Below, in pieces: positions 1 through 6,194 of a stretch of 14,560 bases of DNA. How positions within the stretch are numbered: position 1 is the stretch's first letter; the number at the start of each line of letters is the position of its first letter. Location of the stretch: contig CANNDT010000109.1 of assembly GCA_947503365.1 (NCBI GenBank), forward strand, positions 1 to 14,560. The letters are read 5' to 3'. The translations under genes and the position numbers were made by a program. The notes beneath the pieces are model-generated. The model did not search any database and had not been told where the DNA came from. It saw only the letters and a program-made list of their open reading frames with translations. This DNA comes from CANNDT01 sp945876205. Lineage in GTDB: Bacteria > Acidobacteriota > Vicinamibacteria > Vicinamibacterales > UBA2999.

Positions 1-102
1 CGCATCGTGTCGCACGCGTTCGACATGGGCGACATCAAGCCGCAGCAGACGCTGAACGTGAACGGTCGCACGGTCTACTTCTGGACGGTCCCAATCAAGT
101 AG
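1..102 (+). CDS. C-terminal end of an unidentified protein (partial)
   Basis: Frame 1 is open from the window edge to a TAG at 100-102 and gives 33 residues ending in VYFWTVPIK. The fragment is too short to assign to a family and I do not recognise it. Reading frame and codon use look like real GC-rich coding sequence. It lies 49 bp upstream of the FTR1 permease on the same strand, so the two may be co-transcribed, but the G-rich spacer between them makes this uncertain. Confidence 0.5.
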   Translation, partial: RIVSHAFDMGDIKPQQTLNVNGRTVYFWTVPIK

Positions 103-103
103 C

Positions 104-126
104 GGGTAGGGGGCAGGGGGCAGGGG
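104..126 (+). other. Potential G-quadruplex: four G-tracts with 2-nt loops
   Basis: Directly after the stop at 102 the sequence has four G-runs (3, 5, 5 and 4 Gs) separated by TA, CA and CA. This meets the usual G3+N1-7 quadruplex pattern with very short loops. It can also be read as a short tandem repeat of GGGGGCA. It lies on the coding strand 26-48 nt before the FTR1 start codon, where a folded RNA could affect translation. Function is inference; it may be only a low-complexity spacer. Confidence 0.45.
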
Positions 127-151
127 AAGGAATAGGCCACAGGATCGTCCA

Positions 152-919
152 ATGTTCCAGGCATACGTCATCACCCTGCGGGAAGGCATCGAAGCTTTCC
201 TGATCGTTGCCATCAGCCTTGCCTACCTGCGCCGATCGGGCCGCGGGGCGCTCGCGACCGCCGTCTACACCGGCATCGGCGTCGCGATCGTGCTGAGCGG
301 GCTTGTGGGCTACCTCCTCCTCAGCGCCTCGAACCAGGAATGGATCGAAGGTCCGCTCGCGATCGTGGCCGCGATATCGGTCAGCTACCTGGTCGTGCAC
401 ATGTGGCGCGCGGGACGACAGATGAAGGGCGACATCGAGGGACGGCTGAGCGGCGCGGCGCTGAAGACCGGCACCGGCGCGTTTCTCGGCGTGTTCCTCT
501 TTACCGTCCTGATGATCACGCGTGAAGGCATGGAGACGGCACTGCTACTGCTGCAGCTCAAGGACACGCTGAACCTGGCGACCGGGGCGCTGCTCGGCGT
601 CGTCAGCGCGGCTGCGGTGGCCGCCATCTGGTCGCGCTACGGCCGGCGCGTCAACCTCGGACTCTTCTTCCAGGTCACGGCCATCTTCCTGTTCGTCTTC
701 GTCGTCCAGTTGCTCGTGTCAGGCATTCACGAGATGTCCGAACAGAATTACCTGCCGTTCAGCGAGCCGATCCATGCTGCGACGGAGCCCTGGGGCCCCG
801 ACGGCGCGTTCGGCCACATGCTGACCTACATGCTCGTACTGCTGCCGACGGCGTGGCTGATCTTTGCCGGACTTTTCGGCCCGCGTCGTCCGCGGATGGA
901 GCATAATCCGGCGCGATAA
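152..919 (+). CDS. FTR1-family iron permease (EfeU-like)
   Basis: The 255-residue integral membrane protein should carry iron across the cytoplasmic membrane. It has the two glutamate motifs that define the FTR1/EfeU family: REGIE at residues 10-14 in the first membrane helix and REGME at 124-128 in a central helix. About seven hydrophobic segments are separated by short basic loops, and a GIHEMSE segment near residue 181 matches the conserved C-terminal region of the family. Length is close to E. coli EfeU (about 276 aa). No EfeO or EfeB partner is visible downstream; the next gene is an OsmC-type protein 5 bp away. The ATG at 152 gives the first REGxE motif its expected place at the N-terminus, and a weak AGGA lies 8 nt before it. 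Family assignment is firm; the substrate (ferrous or ferric iron) is inferred from the family. Confidence 0.9.
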   Translation: MFQAYVITLREGIEAFLIVAISLAYLRRSGRGALATAVYTGIGVAIVLSGLVGYLLLSASNQEWIEGPLAIVAAISVSYLVVHMWRAGRQMKGDIEGRLSGAALKTGTGAFLGVFLFTVLMITREGMETALLLLQLKDTLNLATGALLGVVSAAAVAAIWSRYGRRVNLGLFFQVTAIFLFVFVVQLLVSGIHEMSEQNYLPFSEPIHAATEPWGPDGAFGHMLTYMLVLLPTAWLIFAGLFGPRRPRMEHNPAR

Positions 920-924
920 CGCGA

Positions 925-1338
925 ATGGCCGACATCAAACCACCCCTCGTCGCAGAACTGATCTGGGACGAGCAGCTGCGGTTTGGCGCCACCAGCGGCC
1001 CCGCCGCCATCGTGGTTGACGCCGATGGGGCGGCCGGTCCCTCGCCGATGCAGCTAGCTGCCTTTGGGCTGGCGGGCTGCATGGCCGCCGACGTGATCGC
1101 CATCATCCAGAAGGGGCGTCACCCCGTGACCGGGATGCGCGTCTCATTCAGCGGCGACCGCGCCCCCGAGCCGCCGCGTCGCTTCGTCAGCATCGCCCTT
1201 CATTTCATCGTCTCTGGCGCGGTGCCGCGCGACGCGGTTGAGCGCGCGATGGCGCTCTCGCACGAGAGGTACTGTTCCGTCTGGCACTCCATGCGCCAGA
1301 ACATCGCGTTCACCACCACCTTCGACATTCATCCGTGA
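925..1338 (+). CDS. OsmC/Ohr-family protein
   Basis: The 137-residue protein fits the small OsmC fold. SPMQLAAFGLAGCMAADV (residues 40-57) matches the conserved central helix carrying the first redox cysteine (Cys52). The second conserved cysteine is Cys117, followed by a C-terminal strand ending TTFDIHP. Family members use this cysteine pair to reduce organic hydroperoxides with thiol donors; others in this divergent branch have unknown substrates. No signal peptide is seen, so it should be cytoplasmic. It starts 5 bp after the FTR1 stop, and its TGA overlaps the GTG start of the next gene. Pairing with an iron permease would make sense for peroxide control during iron uptake, but that link is inference. 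Confidence 0.8.
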   Translation: MADIKPPLVAELIWDEQLRFGATSGPAAIVVDADGAAGPSPMQLAAFGLAGCMAADVIAIIQKGRHPVTGMRVSFSGDRAPEPPRRFVSIALHFIVSGAVPRDAVERAMALSHERYCSVWHSMRQNIAFTTTFDIHP

Positions 1339-2426
1339 ATCCGCCGGCAGCCGTCAGCAGCAGGCGCGAATATCTCGATTGGCTCCGCGGCATCGCGGTG
1401 CTGATCATGATCGAGGCGCACACAATCGATTCGTGGACGCGGGTCGAAGAGCACTCCCGCCCGGCGTTTGCCTGGGCCATCATCATCGGCGGCTTTGGCG
1501 CGCCCATCTTTCTGTTCCTCGCCGGCATCTCGCTCGCGCTTGCCGCCGGCTCACGGGTGCGCAAGGGACGAACCGACGCCGAAGCGGCCGCGTTGGCGCG
1601 GCGCCGAGGCTGGCAGGTTTTCGGGCTGGCGGTGCTCTTCCGCCTGCAGTCAGTGCTGATCAGCGGCGGCTCATTCGAATCGCTCCTGAAGGTCGACATC
1701 CTGAACGTGATGGGCGTGATGATGCTTGTGTCCGGGATGCTGTGGGGGCTCGGACACGGCCGCTGGTCACGGGCGGTCCTGCTCGCGGGAGCCGCGGTGG
1801 CGATCGCGATGCTGACGCCGATTATCCGGGCGACGCCCCTGCTCGACCCGCTGCCCGATCGCCTGGAGTGGTACTTCCGCCCGTACCCTGGCCGCACGAC
1901 ATTCACGCTGTTTCCGTGGGGCAGCTTCCTGCTGGCCGGGGCCGCGATCGGGTTGTGGCTGGACGCGACGCGCACGGCCCTGGAGGAGCGCCGGGCGATC
2001 CTCATCATGTCGCTCGTCGGTCCGCTGATGGCGCTGGCGGGGTATGCGGCGTCGTTCCTGCCGCCGATCTATCCGGTGACGAGTTTCTGGACGAGCTCGC
2101 CGACGTTCTTCTTTCTCAGGCTCGGGATCCTGATTTCGCTCCTGCCGATCGCCTACGCCTGGAACACGCTCTTCGCGGGGCGATCAGTGCTGAAGGAATT
2201 CGGGATTGCCTCGCTCTTCGTCTACTGGATTCACGTCGAGATGGTCTACGGCGTGTTGAGCGCGCCGATCCATAAGCAGTTGCCGTTTGGACAAGCCGTT
2301 GCCGCCTTCGCCGCCTTCAGCGTCTTTCTCTTCGCGCTCGTGAAGCTGAAAGACAAAGCCACGAAGATCACGAAGGACACGAAGCCATTTTGGTTTGTTC
2401 GTGACCTTCGTGGCCTTCGTGGTTAA
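1335..2426 (+). CDS. DUF1624 / HGSNAT-type membrane acyltransferase-like protein
   Basis: This 363-residue polytopic membrane protein begins with a YLDWLRGIAVLIMIEAHTID segment (residues 13-32), the D-x-x-RG-(x)9-H signature of the heparan-alpha-glucosaminide N-acetyltransferase-like (DUF1624) family. GAPIFLFLAGISLAL at 55-69 is equally typical. About ten hydrophobic stretches follow. Related proteins move acyl groups across the membrane, but no substrate is known for this branch. The start is GTG at 1335, in a GTGA overlap with the OsmC-type stop, so translation is probably coupled. The last 20 or so residues (ATK-ITK-DTK ... RDLRGLRG) are encoded by a 9-nt-unit inverted repeat rather than by family sequence. 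The TAA at 2424 overlaps the stop of the opposite-strand gene. Confidence 0.8.
   Translation: MNPPAAVSSRREYLDWLRGIAVLIMIEAHTIDSWTRVEEHSRPAFAWAIIIGGFGAPIFLFLAGISLALAAGSRVRKGRTDAEAAALARRRGWQVFGLAVLFRLQSVLISGGSFESLLKVDILNVMGVMMLVSGMLWGLGHGRWSRAVLLAGAAVAIAMLTPIIRATPLLDPLPDRLEWYFRPYPGRTTFTLFPWGSFLLAGAAIGLWLDATRTALEERRAILIMSLVGPLMALAGYAASFLPPIYPVTSFWTSSPTFFFLRLGILISLLPIAYAWNTLFAGRSVLKEFGIASLFVYWIHVEMVYGVLSAPIHKQLPFGQAVAAFAAFSVFLFALVKLKDKATKITKDTKPFWFVRDLRGLRG
2359..2422. repeat. Imperfect inverted repeat of 9-nt CACGAAG units at a convergent gene junction
   Basis: The left arm (2359-2383) is three CACGAAG-type units spaced 9 nt apart. The right arm (2398-2422) is three TTCGTG units with the same spacing. 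The arms match at 22 of 25 positions and enclose a 14-nt loop. The element encodes the C-terminus of the plus-strand DUF1624 protein and directly abuts the stop codon of the minus-strand DUF5916 gene. It could fold as an RNA hairpin in either direction and so act as a terminator or 3'-end stabiliser, although no U-tract follows on either strand. I recall similar CACGAAGG arrays between genes in other environmental bacteria, but could not search for them. Confidence 0.75.
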
Positions 2427-4675
2427 AAAGCCACCATATACGTCATCTTTGCAATCACAGCCCGGCTCAGCATGAGCCCGGTGCGATCGTCGCGCCGCTC
2501 GTTGTAGACGATGAAGATGTCGCTGAGCGGGCGGTGGATGATGTTGAACCGCAGGTTCGACGTCCACTGCCGGTTGTCGGTGTTGTACTGCACCAGCGCG
2601 TTGGCAAACATCTTCGTGCTGAAGTTGTAGTTTACGCGCGTCGTCAGCAGCTTCGACACGAACTGGCCGGTCGAGATCGAGATGTCGTTGACCTGCAGGT
2701 TGAATGACGCGTTGAAGTTCTCGTTCAGCCTGATCGACGGGCCGAAGGTGAAGCTCCGCCGGTAGCCGTCGTAGAACTGTCCCGTTCCAAACCGGTTGTT
2801 GAACGAAACCCGCGCCGCGGCATTCGTGTTCCAGAACGCGAATAGCTCGCCGAAGTCATACAGGCCAGGCGCGACGCGCACACCGCGATTGTTGTTGATC
2901 GTGAACGGCGTGGCGATGTCCTCGCGGCTCGTGTTGTAGCCGATCTCGGCGTTCGAGCCGTCCTGGAAATTCGCGTTCCAGTGATATCCCGCGTAGCGAG
3001 AGTCCAGGTGCCCATCGCTTTGCCGCATGAAGTAGTCGAACTCCAGGTGCGGCATGTTCTGGCGCATCCACTTCGACAGGAACTTCGGGCGCAGGACGCG
3101 ACCCCACCGGCCGTCGAGGTTGTTGACGCCGTGTCGCTGGACGAAGCCCATCTCGTCGTTGAAGGCGCCGCCCGCGCTCTTGAAGTCGGTCTGCAGCTGC
3201 CAGGTGCGCGTGTTGTATTGGAAGCCGATGTTCGAGGCCAGGGTGTTTCCGGGAAGCGGCACGGCGGCGACCGGCGAGAAGCTCTTGCCAATCCAGCCGT
3301 TCACATTCCAGAAGCCAAAGCGGAAATTCGCGTCAATGCCCGTCACCCGGTTGAAGCTCGCCCCGGCCTGTTCCTTGTTGAGGATCACTGCGCCGATGTC
3401 GGAATTGGCGAGGACGTCGCGGCGCACGCGAATCGCGGTGAAGTTGGTCGAGGGCGTGGCGCCCAGGTCGCGCTGCTGCATGTTCAGCACGCCGAGCGAA
3501 TAGGCGCCCTGCCGTCCCGACAGCCGCGTGCCGCCGAGGATCGGAATCGGTTCGCCGTTTTCCGACAGCCCGATTCGCCGGCTGAAGAACAACTGGTTGC
3601 CGAACGCGGCGTTGGGATTCTGCCCGCCGCCCGCATTGCCGCCGTTGTTGCGGCCACCCCCGCCAAACGCGAAGATGCCTGAATTGTCGAGGAAGAAATC
3701 GCGCTTCTCGGGAAACAGGAGGTTCAGGCGCGTGAGGTTGATTTGCTGTTCGTCGGCTTCGGCCTGCGAGAAGTCGGTGTTCACCGTGAAGTCCCACACG
3801 AGGCCCGAGGTCACGCCGTACTTCACGTCGAAGCCGGCGTCGAACTGGCCGTCAGTGGCCCTGCCAGCCAGCGCGCTCGAGGTGCTCGCGGCGTACGGCT
3901 TCACGCGCAGGTTCTTGCCCTGCCGCAGCCCTCGCAGACCGCCGACGGTGCCCGCGAGCGAGACGCGCTCGAGGTCGTAGATTCTCGGGAGCGGTGACCA
4001 GTAACTGTCCTCGTTCAGCCGCCGCACCTTGCGTTCGAAGTTGATGCCCCACGTCTGGAGGTCGGCGGGCGCGAACTTCAGCGTGCGGAATGGAATCCTG
4101 AATTCGGCGGTCCAGCCGGTCTCGCTGATGCGCGTCTCGACGTCCCAGATGCCGTCCCAGTTGGCGTTGTTCTCGCGCCCCTCGTTGGTCATTTGCGCGT
4201 CCCACTTGGCGCCGGCCGGGTTGGTCGCGAACTCGTAGGCGTTGCGCTGGTCGTGAAAGGTGTCGAGGATGATCCGGAAGCCGTCGCTGGCGCCGGTATT
4301 GAAATCCTTCTTCAGGTCGTTGACGACCAGGCGCCGCGGCTCGTCATCCCGGGCAAACACCCCGAAATAGACCGCGTCGTCGTCGTAGAGCATCCGGACC
4401 TCGGTGTCGAAGGTCGCGGGCTCGCCCTCGCGGGGGTCGTTCTGGATGAAGCCCAGCGCGACCGGTGCCGCCGCCCAGGAGGGTTCATCCAGGGCGCCGT
4501 CGAGGGTGATCTTGCCGGCAGCCCGAATGACCTCCAACTGGCGCTCCAGCCGCGCCGTGCCGTAGTCGATGGGGGCCCCTCCGGGGGCCTGGGACGCTGC
4601 CGGGGCCACCGGCAGGAGGACCGCCACCCCCGCGGCGCAGAGCGCCGCCCGGCGGCCGCTGGAGAGCCGGAACAT
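2423..4675 (-). CDS. DUF5916 outer-membrane protein with N-terminal CBM9-like domain
   Basis: The 750-residue protein starts with a signal peptide: basic residues up to about 10, a hydrophobic core, and likely cleavage near ASQA-PG at 30/31. A carbohydrate-binding family 9-like domain follows (about 50-225), opening with GKITLDGALDEPSW. The DUF5916 region runs from about 235 to the end and contains its typical FPEKRDFFLDNSGIF motif (321-335). The C-terminal half alternates polar and hydrophobic residues and ends YMVAF, the terminal phenylalanine expected for an outer-membrane beta-barrel. A Gly/Asn-rich stretch at 338-353 is probably a flexible loop. A good ribosome-binding site (AAGGAG, 7 nt away) supports the ATG at 4675. 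Function is unknown; binding or uptake of a glycan or peptide at the cell surface is inference. Confidence 0.88.
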   Translation of the reverse strand: MFRLSSGRRAALCAAGVAVLLPVAPAASQAPGGAPIDYGTARLERQLEVIRAAGKITLDGALDEPSWAAAPVALGFIQNDPREGEPATFDTEVRMLYDDDAVYFGVFARDDEPRRLVVNDLKKDFNTGASDGFRIILDTFHDQRNAYEFATNPAGAKWDAQMTNEGRENNANWDGIWDVETRISETGWTAEFRIPFRTLKFAPADLQTWGINFERKVRRLNEDSYWSPLPRIYDLERVSLAGTVGGLRGLRQGKNLRVKPYAASTSSALAGRATDGQFDAGFDVKYGVTSGLVWDFTVNTDFSQAEADEQQINLTRLNLLFPEKRDFFLDNSGIFAFGGGGRNNGGNAGGGQNPNAAFGNQLFFSRRIGLSENGEPIPILGGTRLSGRQGAYSLGVLNMQQRDLGATPSTNFTAIRVRRDVLANSDIGAVILNKEQAGASFNRVTGIDANFRFGFWNVNGWIGKSFSPVAAVPLPGNTLASNIGFQYNTRTWQLQTDFKSAGGAFNDEMGFVQRHGVNNLDGRWGRVLRPKFLSKWMRQNMPHLEFDYFMRQSDGHLDSRYAGYHWNANFQDGSNAEIGYNTSREDIATPFTINNNRGVRVAPGLYDFGELFAFWNTNAAARVSFNNRFGTGQFYDGYRRSFTFGPSIRLNENFNASFNLQVNDISISTGQFVSKLLTTRVNYNFSTKMFANALVQYNTDNRQWTSNLRFNIIHRPLSDIFIVYNERRDDRTGLMLSRAVIAKMTYMVAF

Positions 4676-4703
4676 ACCTAACTCCTTGCGGTATCTCGGG
4701 ATA

Positions 4704-4722
4704 CCTGGGGTCTGACCCCAGG
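4704..4722. repeat. GGGGTCTGACCCC-core palindrome
   Basis: CCTGGGGTCTGACCCCAGG is a perfect 9-bp inverted repeat around a single central T. It sits between the divergent DUF5916 and DGQHR genes, in the DUF5916 leader. A 6-bp stem with a TCGG loop (4690-4705) overlaps it by two bases, so the two structures would compete or stack. The core resembles short palindromes that I recall as dispersed REP-like elements in soil bacteria; only a genome-wide count could confirm that. It might instead be a protein-binding operator. Confidence 0.6.
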
Positions 4723-4761
4723 GGATTGTGCAGAAGTGCGAAAAGATACCGAAAAAACGGG

Positions 4762-4791
4762 TTGAGCTACAGGGCCGCAGATCGCTACAAT
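4762..4791 (+). promoter_or_regulatory. Sigma70-like promoter of the DGQHR gene
   Basis: TTGAGC (4762-4767) and TACAAT (4786-4791) are separated by 18 bp and each match the -35/-10 consensus at 4 or 5 of 6 positions. Transcription would start near 4798, giving a leader of about 42 nt before the ATG at 4840. This position excludes the more upstream in-frame ATG at 4726 as the normal start. Confidence 0.55.
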
Positions 4792-4839
4792 TCGCCTCTT
4801 CCGTGTGCCCGCATCAGCCGGCTCCGGAGAGGGACCTAC

Positions 4840-5970
4840 ATGATAAACGTTGCTGCCATCCGGATGCAGCAGTTCGGCGTGGTGTTTTACCAGGCGTCGC
4901 TGACTGCGGGAGACATCGACAAGCTCGTTCGCTTCGAGGTCCTCAATTACGGGGAATCCGGCCAGCCCCCGGTCCGTGGCGGAAAAAAGAAAGCGCCGTC
5001 GAAGGTGAACTGGGACCTGCTCGAACGGCGCATCGCGTCGAGCGAGAAGGCCTACCAGCGCCAGATCATCAGGCGAAAGATCGACGAACTGGTGCAGTAC
5101 TACGAGCAGTGCCGCCAGGCGCGCGACCTGCCGTCGATCCCCGGTGCCGTCATCATCTCGTGTGATGAGAAGCTGAGTTTTGAACCGATCGAGGCCGGAG
5201 CCGTCGTCGGCCGCCTCAAGGTGCCCGAGCGCGAAGGCATCCTCCGCGCGATCGATGGTCAGCACCGGCTGCTCGCGCTCCATGCGGACATCGAGAACAT
5301 GGACAACGATTTCTCGGTGCCGGCGATCATCTTCGACCGTCTGCCCGAAGATCACGTCGTGCAGATGTTCGTCACCATCAACGCCAAGCACACGCGCCTG
5401 AACGCGTCGCATCTGGTCAGCCTCTCTGGGCGCCAGCTGTATCGCGATGAAGCGCTGGCCGCGGCCCACGACGTCGTGCGTGCGCTCAACGATCGAGAAG
5501 ACTCGCCGCTGCACGGGGAAATCAAGCTCCTCGGCGTCGGTCGAGGCCGCGTGGCACAAGCGCCTCTCGCGCAGGAGCTGAAGAAGCTCTTCGCGAGCGA
5601 TGCGTTTGGCGGTCCGAAGAAGACGGCCGACTTTCTCGACGACTCGAAGCGGTTCTATGTGAACTACTTCAAGCAGATCTCGGTCGTCTTTGGCGCCGCG
5701 TGGAACGGCCGCAAGTACAGCATCAAGTCGGCTACCGCCCTCCGCGCTTTTGTGCGCGTGGCGCCCGACGTGGTGCGGCGTCTCGATCAGGAGCATGCGG
5801 ACCGGAGTGACTTCCGCGCGATCGGGCGGGTGATTGCGCCGTGGGGACGCCGGATCGGCGACTTGCGGTTTGAAACCGAGGGCGCGTGGAAGCGCAGCGG
5901 CACGACCGTCGAGTCGCTGGCTCGTGAGTTGAAACTGGCGCTGGAGTATCCGGAAGGCGCTGGGGTCTAG
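4840..5970 (+). CDS. DGQHR-domain (DndB-like) protein, orphan
   Basis: The 376-residue protein has the defining AIDGQHRLLAL motif (DGQHR at 139-143), then FVTINAKHTRLNASHL (177-192), matching the F-x-x-IN block that usually follows in the family. DndB, the best-known member, controls the phosphorothioate DNA-modification operon; many other DGQHR proteins lie in defence or mobile contexts and have no known role. No dndACDE genes, other nucleases or methylases are present. No signal peptide or membrane segment is seen, and a helical, charged region spans about 57-95. The chosen ATG follows a GGAGAGGGA ribosome-binding site by about 6 nt and lies downstream of the predicted promoter; an in-frame ATG 114 bp upstream lacks both. 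The gene stands alone between two structured intergenic regions. Family is secure, role unknown. Confidence 0.85.
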   Translation: MINVAAIRMQQFGVVFYQASLTAGDIDKLVRFEVLNYGESGQPPVRGGKKKAPSKVNWDLLERRIASSEKAYQRQIIRRKIDELVQYYEQCRQARDLPSIPGAVIISCDEKLSFEPIEAGAVVGRLKVPEREGILRAIDGQHRLLALHADIENMDNDFSVPAIIFDRLPEDHVVQMFVTINAKHTRLNASHLVSLSGRQLYRDEALAAAHDVVRALNDREDSPLHGEIKLLGVGRGRVAQAPLAQELKKLFASDAFGGPKKTADFLDDSKRFYVNYFKQISVVFGAAWNGRKYSIKSATALRAFVRVAPDVVRRLDQEHADRSDFRAIGRVIAPWGRRIGDLRFETEGAWKRSGTTVESLARELKLALEYPEGAGV

Positions 5971-5976
5971 CCGTAC

Positions 5977-6112
5977 AAAAAATCAGGACGGGCGCCTTAC
6001 GGCGCCTGTCCTGAGACTGCCGGCCTGGCTCCCCCCAGCACTTACGGCTCCACGCCGTAAGCCACAGACCGACGCACTCTCCCAAGGCAACGGGTGTGCC
6101 GCGCAAATTCCT
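5977..6112 (-). ncRNA. Candidate small structured RNA (unidentified)
   Basis: A transcript of about 135 nt is proposed because a strong minus-strand terminator lies in an intergenic region with no minus-strand gene. Upstream of it are a perfect 8-bp hairpin (6041-6048 with 6054-6061, 5-nt loop) and an enclosing helix (6020-6028 with 6082-6093, interrupted by small bulges). A weak promoter, CTGAAA-N17-TAGCGT on the minus strand, would start it near 6112. The layout (helix, hairpin, helix, terminator) resembles a typical small RNA or cis-regulatory RNA. I could not match it to 6S, SRP, tmRNA, RNase P or a riboswitch I know. The 5' end is a guess. Confidence 0.35.
5983..6014 (-). terminator. Intrinsic terminator read on the minus strand
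   Basis: A 14-bp stem (5983-5996 with 6001-6014; all pairs Watson-Crick except one G-U) closes a 4-nt loop. On the minus strand it is followed at once by six Ts (5982-5977), the standard form of a rho-independent terminator. On the plus strand no U-tract follows, so it is not an ordinary intrinsic terminator for the DGQHR gene that ends 12 bp before it, though the hairpin could still protect that 3' end. No minus-strand protein gene ends here, which points to a non-coding transcript. Confidence 0.75.
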
Positions 6113-6194
6113 CAATAAAAACGCTATCTCAGACCCGAGCGGCTTTCAGGAATGAAGCAGAAATTACAAGGCTGTTCATGGACCCACCCCAGCC

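Noticed and set aside
1238..2275. 345-codon plus-strand open frame overlapping the OsmC and DUF1624 genes
   Set aside because: It is in another frame over two supported genes, very Arg-rich, with none of the membrane segments seen in the accepted frame.
2359..2422. CRISPR-like array from the repeated CACGAAG units
   Set aside because: The units are 9 nt apart with no spacers and form an inverted repeat; no cas genes are near.
2981..3682. 233-codon open frame on the plus strand opposite the DUF5916 gene
   Set aside because: It is an antisense shadow; no motif, no ribosome-binding site, and it lies within a firm CDS.
4726..4839. Upstream ATG extending the DGQHR protein by 38 residues
   Set aside because: The extension precedes the predicted promoter and lacks a ribosome-binding site, while the ATG at 4840 has GGAGAGGGA at good distance.
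5977..6112. 6S RNA or SRP RNA as the identity of the candidate RNA
   Set aside because: The segment between the outer helix strands is too short for 6S, and the SRP apical GGAAGGAAGCAGCC-type motif is absent. The identity is left open.
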